Shown in pieces: positions 48,300-60,544 of a stretch of 64,000 bases of DNA. Each line of letters opens with the position of its first letter. The stretch's first letter is position 1. The notes beneath the pieces are model-generated. The model searched no databases and had not been told where the DNA came from. It worked only from the letters and a program-made list of their open reading frames with translations. Source of the DNA: Paguma larvata (Eukaryota > Chordata > Mammalia > Carnivora > Viverridae); contig CM057826.1 of NCBI GenBank assembly GCA_030068075.1, forward strand, positions 72,265,312 through 72,329,311, read 5' to 3'. The position numbers and the translations under genes are program-made.

Positions 48300-51042
48300 A
48301 GAGATCATGGGAAGCAAGAGTGACACACTTACAGAGAGTTGACCTCATCCCAAAAGATTCTGATGTTTTTCCAGCATTTGCTAAGTAGGTGAACATTTCT
48401 AGAGCCCAGAACTTATTATTATGAGTCATTTTTAGAGTATGCTAATGACTCATGGAAATGTTATTCAATCCACTCTTTTTATCTCCAGATTTTTCTCTTC
48501 TTCTCTAATTACTTGAGGAGAAAATGAGAATTGTGACATCTTAAAGCAGGTCTTCACCCTAATTTATTCTATTTACTAATAATTGTGTCAGTGTAGTGGT
48601 TATACTAGAAATTCAATGGTGTTGATGCTGCGAGTGGGGTCAGGATAATGACGGGCTAACAGCTGTGACTGGGGTGACGGGGAGCGTCATAAGGATAGCC
48701 CTCTCAGGGTTGTGTTTACGTATGGTCAGGACTCTCATATTAAAAAAATACAATACATTTTAACTAGTAGGGTGGTGACCAAGCGCCAAGAATGAGGAGA
48801 TAAGGAAACACCTAGGCCAAGGGCAATATGCTTGTGAGTTTAGAGAGGTCCAGGAACACGATTTTGCCAGATGCCAGTCCTTGCCTTTCTAGACCCTTCT
48901 CAGCAGTGTTCATTGAAGGCTGCAGACAGGTTCAAACCACTAGTCCCTGAGCCAACACTGGCTAAATGTATATTGCCAATATATACAATAGGATCCTTCT
49001 GTCTCCACAAAAGGGGGTTTGTAATTATCTTGCTTCAGCTTAGAAGCTGGAGGTCCCTGAGACGAGCCCCCAATCACTCGAATAACCATGGCAGCTTTCT
49101 TCTCTGCCTGCACTGTGAAATACTCAACTCATCAGATAACTCTGCATTATGAGTATCCACCTAGAATAGAGCCCTAACACCAGCTCACGTATCTGGAGCC
49201 CAAATGTCTTCGTTATCTCTCAATGTTCCTTGCTTTCTGCACCTGTGGTTGCCGGTTCAGATCTTTTACTCAACCAGAATTAACATCCATGGCCTAGAAA
49301 CCCCTGTGGGCTAAGTCACTTCCTTGTTGAGTGTGAGTGCTGGTCTGAATGGAGCTAGAGTTTGCTCTGATACGTTGGCAGCCATGATTCACAATATTGG
49401 TCACTCTTTGAGCCAAAAACTCTAGTCCTCTCTGATCCCCCTTCCTGACTCCCTCTCCCCAGCTGCCATTATTAACTGAAGTCCTAACATGCTTCATGGT
49501 TAAGTCTGCATAGACTGTCTCCTCGATTCACTGGCTGGCTGTCATTCTACCTGTCCAATTCATTCTGGGTGCACATACGGCTTTTCTTCAGAATTTTTCA
49601 GCCAGACTTCTTAAGTCTAAACTCAAATCTAAACTCAGGGATCACACTGAGAGGATCGACCTGTTTCAATTTGTGCAGAAGTAGAGAGTTTTGATTTAAA
49701 AATTTTTTTTTATTTGTGGTTCTCAAAACCTCCTATCATAAACACTTATTCTTTAGAGACTATTTCAGGGGAAGATTTTGAAATACTGTCCATGCTGAGA
49801 TAATTCAGTGTTTTCACCATGGGGAAAGGTGAAGAAAGATCAGGACAAGGACAAGGCTTACTGATTCCCAGGTTCCTCCCACACTCCTCTTAAGACACCA
49901 GCACTTTAAAGATCCAGAAATCGTCTCTAAGACATTTCCAAGATTTAAATGACCCTCAAGTGACCCTGGTGCTTGCAGTGAATGCTAAGATATGGAGACA
50001 TAATTAGGGGTTTTAGAGGCACGGTTTTTGTTTTAAGGGCATCGAGAGTCTCACTTGCATATGTGTTCCGACTTAGTTAACGGTTTAATTTCCACCAGAT
50101 TTGGCTGGTACAGATGTTGCCGCCATACCGGCAGCAGTACCGCCAGTCAGCGAAGCAGCTCAGCTCGTGATTCTCTCCTGCCGCTCACCCTGGCGATTTG
50201 GAGAGGAAAGTCCGCCTGCAGACGGTGTTTCAAGTGTGTACAGTACAGTGGGTCCAAACACATGGGGGCTTCATTCAGGTTGCCAAACTCACTGTGTTCT
50301 CACACGTGGTAGAACACATGTGACAAAAAGAGATCAATTTATAAGCAGTGTTTTATGATTAGAGAGGAAAATATTGGCATTCTTGCTTAAGGAGCAAATT
50401 TAAACTGAGGCCTATGGAGAGAGGGAGAAAGAGTTACTAATTTTAAAGAAACTCCTGGTCTCAGAATCTCCTTGTTGGCCCTTTATTTCATTAGTATAGG
50501 AGGTCTGTGTAGTGGGCTGTGTGAGATTACAAGTGATGGTGATTGCGGACAGTGGCATGGAAATCCTTTAGAATGCGTGGTTCATGGCTTCCTTTAACTC
50601 TCTGTAGGTTCTTCATTGGTCATAGTTATTGTTCCCTCACCAGCAATAAAGCGATGAATGTTAATCGATGTTGGGCGAGGGGCTCAGCTTGGAGTACAGA
50701 TTTATATAACACAGAAGACAAATTTGTACCAAGGCCCTATTTTGAGAAAGGACTATTACGACACTCAAGTATATGTGGGCAAGCAGAAATTTCAGTTTAG
50801 GGGAAAAACAGATATTCCTGGTTTCTCTGCAGGACTAAGAGCTCATCAGAAATCTCTCCTGTGTTTCGCAGTGCCTTGTTTACAGTAGGCACTCAATATA
50901 TGTGTGACTGCATAAATAAAGGAGCGAATGGCATTGCCTAACAGAAGGATTAACACTGAATTTAAAATAGATGAGTTTTACATTTCTTTACTAACCTTTT
51001 CTCTGGAGCATACAGCAATGAAGGCAAAATTGTGAAATATTA
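48300..51042. other. No recognised gene; small CpG-bearing patch at 50110-50230
   Basis: Mostly AT-rich unique-looking sequence. Around 50110-50230 the local GC and CpG content rises and an open frame of about 85 codons crosses it, but there is no recognisable domain. An old LINE/MIR tail ('gtaggcactcaatatatgtg') is seen at about 50885-50905. Confidence 0.4.
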
Positions 51043-51056
51043 GAAAGAAGAGAGAG

Positions 51057-51282
51057 AGCCTGGGTGGTTCAGTTGGTCAAGAAAGGGTTGCTGAAACCAA
51101 CCGACCCTTGGTTTCAGCTCAGGTCATGATCTCATGATTTGTGAGTTTGCGCTACACAGCTGCACTGACAGCTGGGAGCCTTCTTGGGATTCTCTCTCTC
51201 CCCCTCTCTCTTTACACCTCTCCTGCTCATGCTCTCTCTCTCTCTCTTTCTCTCTCTCAAAATAAGTAAATAATTTAAAAAA
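51057..51282 (+). mobile_element. CAN-SINE, older variant, plus strand, with inverted duplication
   Basis: 'gcctgggtggttcagttggt' head, body with 'cttggtttcagctcaggtca', long (TC)n tract and A-rich tail. The repeat gaaagaagag flanks it (51043-51052 and 51287-51296). Inside the head an inserted segment forms an 11-bp perfect inverted repeat (51090-51100 with 51108-51118). Confidence 0.9.
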
Positions 51283-51339
51283 GAAAGAAAGAAGAGGAAT
51301 GAGGTGACCATTCAGAGCGATTACCTTTTTTAGAACCTA

Positions 51340-51510
51340 TAATAATGCCCTTGCCAGGCATTGTGTTATGGGTTGTTTAAGCCTTACCACAACTGTAAGT
51401 ATGTACTAGCCCATTATACAGATAAGGAAATTGAAGCCTAGAAAGCTCACACAGCTAGTAAGTGATGAAGCCAGGATTAAACCCACGATGTCTGACTCCC
51501 TCTTCTTCAT
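51340..51510 (-). repeat. MIR SINE, minus strand
   Basis: 'cccattatacagataaggaa', 'attgaagcctagaaagctca', 'cacagctagtaagtgatgaa', 'gccaggattaaacccacgat' and 'gtctgactccc' give a clear reverse MIR. Confidence 0.85.
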
Positions 51511-51618
51511 TTGCTACTTTGCCTGTCACAGAATGGAGTCTCAAACTTCATCTCATGATTTCCTATTTCATTGCTTTTTTTCTCCTACAACACATTTTCT
51601 GAGTAAAAAAAAAAAAAC

Positions 51619-51812
51619 CTTTTCTTTATTTATTTATTTTTGAGAGAGACAGAGAGAGTGGGGGAGGGGCAGAGAGAGAGGGAGAGAGAGAGAATCCCAA
51701 GAAGGTTCAGCATTGCCAGTGCAGAGTGGGCTCAAACTCATGAACCATGAAATCATGACCTGAGCTGAAGTTGAGTCAGATGCTTAACCAACTAAGCCAC
51801 CCAGGCACCCCC
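51619..51812 (-). mobile_element. CAN-SINE, older variant, minus strand
   Basis: 'ttctttatttatttattttt', GA tract, 'aatcccaagaaggttcagca', 'gaaatcatgacctgagctga' and head complement 'taagccacccaggcacccc'. Preceded by an A-run and T-rich flank, so its target duplication is unclear. Confidence 0.9.
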
Positions 51813-52734
51813 CAAAAATTTTCCTATAACTCATACCCCTCAAATTATTACCTAAGTTGCAGAGATAACTGCTGAACTCATAGTGGTGGGCAGGGTACAT
51901 AAGTTAGGATGCTCTTAGCAGTAAGTGATAGAAAATCCTGAATCAGCCATCTCAGACAATAAATAAAAGTATTATTCTCAAAATAAGCAGCCTTAAGGTG
52001 GGTAATGTTACAAAACAATCTAAGTATAATGACATTGTTACAGATATTTATTGTACCAAACATATATTAGTGGGCACATGAATAAAAAGAATTCATACGA
52101 TCTGTTCTCTAGACTTGAGGAAGTCCCAACTCCCTACCCTTCTACAGTCTCAGATCACCATCTTGTAGGAAAGGGTTGCTGAAAGAAATCTCGAAGGTTC
52201 CTGAGACAAGATTCTCCTGTCCCCGCAGCTGGCTGTAGGCGAATAGGTTTCTAGATTTCGGGGTGCTAAGGACCATCTGGTTGAGGAATTTAGCCTGGGA
52301 AAAAATCGTGAGGAGCACAGCTTTATGCTCTTCCTTGATTCTTATTCTCCGTTCATGCAAGAGTCGGAAGTGTCTATAAAATAATTTTAATAAATCAACA
52401 CAATTTGAATACCTTCAGGTTTCACCGGTGAGAGAACAATTTTAGCATGCATCATGCTAGTCAACAGGCTGCTATTTTTATCACTAAAAGCCCTTTTCTG
52501 ACATTTAGTATGTTAATTAGCAAAGTGTAGGTTATTGAGAAAGATCCAGGTAACAGAAGTGCTTGTAATTAGCCTTTCTGAAGTACAGATGTCCTGATGA
52601 GAATGCCAGCAGATCACTCCTGTGTTCTTGATTGCCACAGTCATTGATCACCCTGGGACACGGAATCTTTGATTACAATGCTTAGAGCTCAACCCAAGTT
52701 ACACTCACATAACATCACAATCTATGGTGAACTT
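51813..52734. other. No recognised feature
   Basis: AT-rich unique-looking sequence. A 72-codon minus-strand frame at 52142-52360 has no support. Confidence 0.4.
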
Positions 52735-52873
52735 TCTTTTTTTTCTAAGTAGGGAGTAGGTTTCATGCCCAGTGTGGAGCCCAGTGTGGGGCTTGAACTC
52801 ACAATCCTGACATCAAGACCTGAGCTGAGATCAAGAGTCAGATGCTTAACTGACTGAGTCACCCAGGTGCCCC
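52735..52873 (-). mobile_element. CAN-SINE fragment, minus strand
   Basis: Head half only: 'agcccagtgtggggcttgaa', 'gagatcaagagtcagatgct', 'gactgagtcacccaggtgccc'. The GA tract and the A-tail proper are missing, though a T-run at 52736-52744 mimics one. Confidence 0.88.
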
Positions 52874-54282
52874 TGTATATGTGGAAGTATTTTAAAGTAA
52901 ATTATAATAATTTTAATGGTGGCTTCCAGATTGGGTAAGTCAGCAATTAAATGAAATCCTCAAGAACCCAAGCTCTCCTGGTGTCTGTCCTGCCATCTGT
53001 TTTTCTGACTAGCACCCATCATAGTAGTGAGATGGTTGCTGCTCAAGTTCTAAGTGTTACCACATGCACACTTGACACCATCTCAAGGAATATGGGGAGC
53101 AGGGTAATGGACATCCCTTTATGTGTTCCTCTTCACCCAGAAACCAGTCAGCAGATCTTTATTTGCATCTGATTGGCCAGAACTATATAGTACATTCATT
53201 TTTAAGCCAATCACTGGGATGAACAATGGGATTTTTTTTCTTGACTTTGGTAAATTTCATTAGGACTTAATTTTAAGTCATCTGAGGAGAGGTGGAAAAA
53301 AATAGAGCTTTGTGAACAATAATGAATAAGGAAGAAGCAGAGGGGAAGGCAAATCTGCTAGTTGTGTAATAATTATCTCTTTTTCTTTCTTAATGTGACC
53401 ACTTTATCTTTAAGGACAACATTCAGCCATATTTGACTCTTTTTCCCCTCCTCCTGCTCAGTCCCAGCTCTTTTTCTTCCTTTCATGGTTGGCTTGTCTT
53501 TGCCACTGCCATGCTCCCCTTCACTGAGTCTTCAGTTAATACCCCAACATCTTGAACTACAGGAAGGGAGTTACAACTTTAATAAGTGTTTTTAGCTTTG
53601 ATAGTTAACCAAGAGTCACTTTGGGTTCCCTGATGCATTGTTATTTCAGTGCATGTTGTTTATCATGTTAAATCTGGGATGAATTCTTCATGGAATACTT
53701 CTGATTTGAGACCACAGAGGCCAGAAGAAAAAGACTTGCTTGGGCATTATAATCACTGAAACCATCCCTTACGAGTGCTATTGTCAGGTTATTTGCCTCC
53801 CCTCCCTGTCCACCTAGAATCTCACTCAAAACAAGTGCTTGACATTTTTCAAAAAATGATGTTTGATTTCAAGCAATCACCTCCAATTCTTCCTCTCCCC
53901 CTGGCTAGTTTTGAGATGAAAGAAATTGCAGGGTGTTTTAAAAGCAGACTAGAGAGCTTGTGTCAGAGGATAAGGGCATATTCACTAAATATTTACTTCT
54001 CCACTGTCTTTAGAGAAAAGAACCTGGAGACTGCACAAGACAAGAATAGGTTTTCTGAAAAAGACAGGAAATGAACTAAAGTTTGTACAGATTAAAGAAT
54101 TGGTTCTTAAGAGCTCAGGCTTACTTGATGGAGAAAGCAGCAAGGCTAGATGGCAAGGATTCTGGATTATTAGGAGCAGTCAGGGAAATGAAGATCAATT
54201 TAGCTGCTATTTTTTAAACTTTCATTTTATATGAATCTGATTCAGAGTTAGTGGCTAGAGAACATGCATAACATTTTAAAAA
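52874..54282. other. No recognised gene
   Basis: Unique-looking sequence. The 99-codon plus-strand frame at 53775-54074 has no domain or splice support. Confidence 0.4.
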
Positions 54283-54293
54283 GTCTAAAATAG

Positions 54294-54476
54294 GGACGCC
54301 TGGGTGGCTCAGTCGCTTAAGCGTCTGACATCGGCTCAGGTCATGATCTCATCATTTGAGAGTTTGAGCCCCGCATTGGGCTCTGTGCTGACAGCTCAGA
54401 ACCTGGAGCCTGCTTAGAACCTGGAGCCTGCTTCAAAATCTGTGTCTCCCTCTCTCTCTGTCCCTCCCCAGCTTGT

Positions 54477-54513
<37 letters not shown>

Positions 54514-54548
54514 AATAAATGAAACATTAAAAAAATAAATAAATAAAA
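54294..54548 (+). mobile_element. CAN-SINE, cat type, plus strand, with internal 18-bp duplication
   Basis: 'gacgcctgggtggctcagtc' head, body, long (TC)n run and AATAAA-rich tail. Flanked by gtctaaaata (54283-54292 and 54549-54558). The unit agaacctggagcctgctt occurs twice in tandem at 54398-54415 and 54416-54433. Confidence 0.95.
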
Positions 54549-55016
54549 GGTCTAAAATATAGTTTAAATTATAGCTTAACATTCACATCCTGCAGAAAGT
54601 TGTCTTCTCCACCTTCATCATACGGTACTTCCAATCATGCATTTGTTTCCTCTTTGCTGTGAGGTCATTCTTCACCCTTGTCCCACGCATGCCCCGCCCC
54701 GGTCTGCTGGTTTGGGCAAATCAGACACCAGCATACAAACCTTCTGTGACATCTAGCTTCATTGATGGCATCACCATTCTCCTAAGCTCCCAGTCTTGAA
54801 CTTTTTTTTCATCTCTCGTTCTTTTAATTCTCACAACTAATTATTGACAAGTTCTATGAATTCTACTGCAAACTATTTCTTGCTTCAATTTGTCATTTCT
54901 TCCCTTTGTGACTTCCTTCATCTCCACTATACTTCCATTCAGAATTTTGCCATAAACTCCCAGTGGGATTCCTTGCCTCGAGCTTGTTTCCACCAATCTA
55001 TTTTCTACTACTAGAT

Positions 55017-55218
55017 TTTTTTTTAAGTTTACTTATTTTGGGTGAGGGCCTGAGAAGAGGAGGAGCAGAGAGAGACATAGAGAGAGAGAGAATTCCAAGC
55101 AGGCTCCACACTGTCAGTGCAGAGTCCCACACAGAGCTCAAACCCAGGAACCAGGAGATCATGACCTGAGCGAAACCAAGAGTCAGATGCTTAACCGACT
55201 GAAGCACCCTGGTGCCCC
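55017..55218 (-). mobile_element. CAN-SINE, older variant, minus strand
   Basis: T-run, 'aagtttacttattttgggtg', GA tract, 'aattccaagcaggctccaca', 'ggagatcatgacctgagcga' and head complement 'gactgaagcaccctggtgccc'. Confidence 0.9.
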
Positions 55219-55339
55219 CACAATATTCTTTCCGTAGGACAATTTTGTTAGCACTACACAACTCATGACACTCTGCTGATACTGGAAGATCTTCTTCAAT
55301 TGTCCCTCTTTGCCTGAATAATTTTAATCCCCCCATATG

Positions 55340-55700
55340 CCATTCATACTCTGTTCACCAGCTACATTTAAAACCTCACCTTTTCATAATTTTTTCAAGA
55401 GTTCTGCTTTTACATCACTGGATGCTACTTTCACCTCTTACCATTAAGTACTGTCCCCATAATTTCTTATCTCAAGATTCTTCCCATCTTCAAGGTCTAG
55501 TGGAGATGCCACTTCTTCCTTGATGCTTTCTTCTGTGACCTTCTCTCCCTCTTTAATAACCTCTTCCAGATTCCTGCACCCCCTCCCCCAACAAATAACT
55601 TCATCAGCATTTCTGTTACAGTACTTACCATGGTCTATTTTGAGTTGTAGTTGGTTATGAGTCTGTCCTTTTCATGAGTCAGTTACTATAAAGCACAAAG
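55340..55700 (+). repeat. Possible decayed L2 LINE
   Basis: 'caaggtctagtggagatgcc', 'acttcttccttgatgctttc' and 'tctgtgaccttctctccctc' resemble the L2 3' region. No end is visible. Confidence 0.4.
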
Positions 55701-56039
55701 CTTCACAAATAGCTTGATTGTTGCATTGGGTTAAATTTGGGAGCTGATGCTACATGCTCTTAGCTTATTTAATGCAGAACCCAGCTGAATGTAGTCTTTT
55801 GCTTTTCATATAGCCTGGAAATTACAGCAAGACCTAATGCAGAATAAAAGTCATAATAAAGGTTAAACCCCATCATGATTTTTTTTACTTGCATAATGAC
55901 AAGAACACTTTTATATCCCATTCTAACTTTTTCTTTTCTCTCCTATATGCTTTCTTCCCCTCCTAAAGGAACGGTCTTACCTTAACTCCCTTCACCACTA
56001 TTTTATGATTTCTGTCTTGCCCTGTTTGTTTATGCACTT

Positions 56040-56535
56040 ATTTCTATGCTTTGGTAGATAGCTTTAACTTTTGCTTTCCTGGTGTCATTTTCCCTTCATC
56101 TAATAACAAAATCTGATTTATCCTTGGAGGATGATTAGCATTAGGAATAAGCTTATGACCTAGTTCTGATGAATCATATTCTAGCTCCATGGCCACAGTG
56201 ATGGGTGTAGGACCAATTTGATGGGCATCAGTCCAATGAAACTCCAGCATAGGACTATGACTTTGATGATTGGAATGGAAAAGTTCTAGTTTTGGTGGGA
56301 TTTCTAAAGTGATGAGATCTAAGGCTGGAGTTGTGGTTATTTCTCTCTAGCCCACCAGGAAGAACTGACCTGAATGAAGCCATCACAGAAGAAAGCCAAC
56401 ACAAAAGATGGAAAGAAACCAAGTGCTGATGACACCATTTGAGCCCCTAGATCCAGCCTTTGGCTTATGCAAGCCAATACGTTTCCATTTTAATTAAGCC
56501 ACTGTGAGCTGGATTTTCTTCTCATGTAGACAAAA
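56040..56535 (+). repeat. Ancient interspersed repeat, family uncertain
   Basis: Ends with 'gatccagcctttggcttatg', 'caagccaatacgtttccatt' and 'aagccactgtgagctggatt', a pattern I associate with old mammalian repeats of LTR or LINE 3'-end type. I cannot name the family. Confidence 0.4.
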
Positions 56536-57319
56536 AAACCCTATTCTAAATATACCAAACATAGGCTTCCTTATCAAGGCTACTCTCTTAGCCTTTCCCT
56601 TTCCCATTGATCTTATCAAATTCCACCTTACACACACACCTATACCTTTTATGAAAGAAGTTTTTTAAAAGGATAATAATAGTATCTATTTTATATGACT
56701 TTTCTGAGGATCAAAAAAATGTAAAATGCTTGAAAAGGTGCCTAGCATGTCGTACCATGTTAATGTTAAGTCTTGCCATCTCCACCACCACCACCACCAC
56801 CATCATCATCATCATTTTCATGTTACTCATTACAACAATCAGATTATACAACTGAGGACATAAACTGAAATTTCCATTTCTAGACATATTTAATTGAGAC
56901 TTGACTTTTATTTGGCCAGGATATCACCTCTTGGCTTGTTCTACTCTGCTATTTGCCTGAATGACTTTCTATATGTTTGGCAGTGCATTCCATTTTTAAA
57001 AATGTAATATGAAGGTTGTGCCTATCAACTCTGCTTCTGGGAGAGGCATATCAGAGAACATCACAGAATATCACTTGTGACTATTGCTGGTCCATAATAT
57101 TTGTACTGTGAATTTACATATCCCTTTAAGGTGTTTGAGAAGAGTGTCTCTTTCATTTTACATATAAAATAAACATATAACAAAAGAAGATAGGATTTCC
57201 CAGTGGTGATCTATTAATGGGGACGGGACATTGCTGTCTAGATTTCTAATTTAGGAAATGAGTAATTGTCTCTTTAAAAATTTCTGTAAGATCCTTTTTT
57301 TTAGCACAACATTGTTTTG
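56536..57319. other. No recognised gene; short (CCA)n(TCA)n run
   Basis: AT-rich sequence with a trinucleotide tract at about 56779-56815 (CCA units then TCA units). Confidence 0.5.
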
Positions 57320-57435
57320 ATTTGGAATTAAGTTCTCTGGGTTCTAGTTTTTGCTTTGACACTAATTGAGTAATTCTGAGCAGATCATGGAATCTCTATA
57401 GGCCACAACTTCCTCCTCTGTAAAATGAAGAGCTT
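57320..57435 (+). repeat. Partial MIR, plus strand
   Basis: 'tctgggttctagtttttgct', 'gagtaattctgagcagatca' and 'acttcctcctctgtaaaatg' match the MIR centre. Confidence 0.6.
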
Positions 57436-58229
57436 ACATTTTACATTTAATGTGCATTCCTACTTGCAAATTCCCTAAATTCCTTTCAGAGAAGATTTAT
57501 CACAACCACATTGTGGAATTACTATTATCCACAAGACAGGAGAGCTGCAGAGAGAGGACATGAAATTCTTCTTTCAAGTATGCAGATGATATTCAGTTCA
57601 TAAGATTCAGTTGGAAGAAATAAAGAGGAATAGCATGTACAATGCACAAGAGTTTAGATCGATTTAAAGTGAGAGCTTTAAGGTGTCGAGTTCAGTTCAT
57701 TCTACTAAAACATAAGCTAATTAAAGCAAGAGCTAAAGCTCAAATTGGGAAAAAGGGGATGAACCTGTACAATCATACAGCACAGCAACTGGGAAACGGG
57801 TTTGGCGAATAGGACAGAGGTCACTATTATCATTATCTAGTGCTAAAGGAAGTTGAGAAGAGGCTTGTTTACTTCTACCAAGAATTCCTACTGGTGTATT
57901 TGTTAGTCATTGCATACTTGTCTGGAAATGGTAAGAATTCTGAGACAGACGAGGTTTTTTGCCTGAATCTCCCCACTGAGGTATAATCAGGCTATGTAAC
58001 GTGACAACCATTCTGAGTCAGAGCTCTTCTTTCAAATCAGCTCTTGGACAAATGTGCACAAAAGATATATTTCTTTTGGTTCTGAGATAATTAAACACAG
58101 TTAAAGTAAAATAAGTTCCTTCTCAAAGTGACAAGCCTGTTGTCTATCAGAAGAGTTGCAACAATTAGCTTGGACCTAGCAATTCAAAGTACTTATCCCC
58201 TACTGAGTTACCTGTAGCCAACAGTTTAG
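57436..58229. other. No recognised feature
   Basis: AT-rich unique-looking sequence. Confidence 0.4.
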
Positions 58230-58290
58230 TAGATAGATAGATAGACAGACAGATAGATAAATAGATAGATAGGCAGATAGATAGATTTAG
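58230..58290. repeat. (TAGA)n microsatellite, imperfect
   Basis: About 15 GATA/TAGA-type units with CAGA and AATA variants. It generates a spurious Tyr/Ile/Leu-rich minus-strand frame. Confidence 0.92.
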
Positions 58291-58338
58291 ATTCATATGT
58301 AAATATAGATATAGATATATAGACATTTATAGATATAA

Positions 58339-59198
58339 AGTAAAACCTTGGATTGTGAGTAACTTTTTCTGAGAGTGTTCCCCAAGGTGAGCAAACATTT
58401 CTAAAAAAATTTTTAACTTGATAAACAAGCGATATCTTGCAATGCGAGTAGTACGTGACACGAAATGTCACATAATCATATCTGAGCCAATGGTTCTCTC
58501 TCTCTCCTCTCTCTCTCACTACAGGATTGTGGGTGATTATCAGTGCCATTTCCCTTTTCGTCAAAATCCTCAAAAAGATGCAAAAGCAAGTGCCATAGGA
58601 TAGGTTCCTTGTTAAAGTTGCATGAGAAGAAAAATATTCCGTTAAGCCAATAGGTAGCAGTGATTCCATTAGTCATAGTGAAAGTTGTCCTACACAATAA
58701 CGCTCCTCTCTCTTGTCTCCCTCACACCAGTCACAAAGGTTTTTAAAGATAAGTACAGGTTAATTTGTTTTATTTTTTAATAATTTGTATTTTCTTTATT
58801 ATTTTGTATATTATAGTATTATAATCATGTGTATATGAATATTTTTGGGCTGTGGAATGAATCATCTGAGTTTCCATTATTTCTTCTGGGGAAATTCTTT
58901 TTCTTTTTTAATTTTGTTAATGTTCATTTATTCTTGAGAGAGAGAGAGTGCGCGCATGCAGGGATGGCAGAGAGAGAAGGAGACAGAGAATCAGAAGCAG
59001 ACTGCAGGCTCCAAGCTGTCAGCACAGAGCCTTATGTGGGGCTTGAACTCATGAACTGTGAGATCATGACCGGAGTCGAAGTCAGATGCTTAACTGAGCC
59101 ATCCAGGCACCCCTGGGGAAATTCTTTTTGATATTCAAGTGCTTTGGATTACAAGCATGTTACCAGAATGAATTATGCTCATAAACCAAGGTTTTACT
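58339..59198. mobile_element. Tigger-like (Tc1/mariner class) non-autonomous DNA transposon
   Basis: Terminal inverted repeats agtaaaaccttggattgtg (from 58339) and, on the opposite strand, agtaaaaccttggtttatg (from 59198), with TA-containing flanks as for Tc1/mariner TA target sites. The interior has (TC)n near 58496-58518 and no transposase. About 650 bp excluding the SINE at 58903-59129. Named Tigger-like by its ends and look; the exact family is not checked. Confidence 0.7.
58903..59112 (-). mobile_element. CAN-SINE, minus strand, inside the DNA transposon
   Basis: T-rich tail, 'aatgttcatttattcttgag', GA tract with 'gtgcgcgcatgc', body and head complement 'actgagccatccaggcacccc'. Perfect 17-bp target duplication ctggggaaattcttttt at 58886-58902 and 59113-59129. 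Confidence 0.97.
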
Positions 59199-59202
59199 AT
59201 AT

Positions 59203-59365
59203 ACTGCTATGGACTTAATTTTGTCCCTCAAAATTTATATGCTGAAGTCCTAATCTCCAGTGAGACTGTATTAAAGATAAGGACATCTCTGTACATACAG
59301 AGAGGATGCCATGTGAGAACACACTGAAGAGGTAGCCATGTACAAGTCAGGAAATGAGTTCTTAG
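59203..59365 (+). mobile_element. MaLR-type LTR fragment
   Basis: 'ttaattttgtccctcaaaat', 'ttatatgctgaagtcctaat', 'ctccagtgagactgtatt', 'ggatgccatgtgagaacaca'. 5' part only; lies directly beside the transposon end at 59198. Confidence 0.6.
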
Positions 59366-59718
59366 AAATAACATAGACAGTTAATACATCTTTTGTACAT
59401 TATGTGTATTATATACTGCATTCTTACAGTAAAGTAAGCTAGAGAAAAAATCATATTAAGCAAATCATAAGAAGAAATATATTTCTCGTACTTTACATAT
59501 ATTTTTTGAAAAAACTCTACATTTAAGTGTACACAGTACAAATCTATGTTATCTAGGGATCACCTCTATCTATCATTTCCATCTATCCATCTGTCTCTAT
59601 CTAGTTGCATTTCCTTATACAATTGAAAACTTGACTCGACCCATTGTCTTTGCCTAGTCTCTCAAAGGTTTTCTATATTTAGCACCTCACAATGGGGTAT
59701 AACTGTACACTTATTTTT

Positions 59719-59939
59719 GTTTATTAAATAAAACTTTTTGATGCTTATTTATTTTTGAAGGGAAGAGAGACAGAGGAGTAGCTGGGAGGGGCAGAGAGAG
59801 AGGGAGACACAGAATCTGAAACCAGCTCAGACTCTGAGCTGTCAGCCCAGAGCCCAACACAGGGCTTGAACTCATAAACTGTGGGATCATGACCTGAGCC
59901 AAAGTCAGATGCTTAACTGACTGAGCTACCAATATGCCT
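59719..59939 (-). mobile_element. CAN-SINE, minus strand
   Basis: T-rich tail, 'gatgcttatttatttttgaa', GA tract, body and degraded head complement 'gactgagctaccaatatgcc'. Flanked by tgtacacttatttt (59704-) and tgtacacttgtttt (59940-). Confidence 0.92.
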
Positions 59940-60544
59940 TGTACACTTGTTTTTAATTCTGAAATGAAGAAACAAGTCCCAAAAGAATATTCCATAATTC
60001 ACTATGGTGAGTGGTTTTCAACTTAAGTGCTAATATTAGAGTCATCAGGAAGCTTTTTCAAGCTTTAAAACTACACACACTGTTTTTGGGGGTTTATCAG
60101 AAGTTTGAGAAGAGAAATGGGATATGGGTTCTTTGAACTCACCTGCTGGTGTCTGCCAAGAATGTCTTTTCTTGTTCCTCCTCTAACATCAGGAGAATAA
60201 TTCACCAGGCTGTTAGTATTGTCAATTCGTAACATTTGAGGGTTTATTATTGTCACATAAATATATGTTCTTTCTCTCCAATCAAACTTCTTGAGTTTAG
60301 GTGTATGGTTTCAATATTGCATTTCTAGTTTCTTGCACAGTGCTATAGAAAATAAGTGTTAATTTCTTGGGTGTGGAACAAACTCTTTACGCGTATCCTG
60401 ACATCACCTATTCTAGAGACCCGATGTTATTATCCTGGATCAGGAGGATTAACAGTGCCATATGTGCTAGAACAGTACTTTCTAGACTTGGTCATATGCT
60501 TGTATCACCTCAGTTACCGCCTATTGTCTGTTATTACACCTACT

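Noticed and set aside
58226..58669. 147-codon minus-strand frame
   Set aside because: Half is the (TAGA)n microsatellite and half is the DNA-transposon interior.
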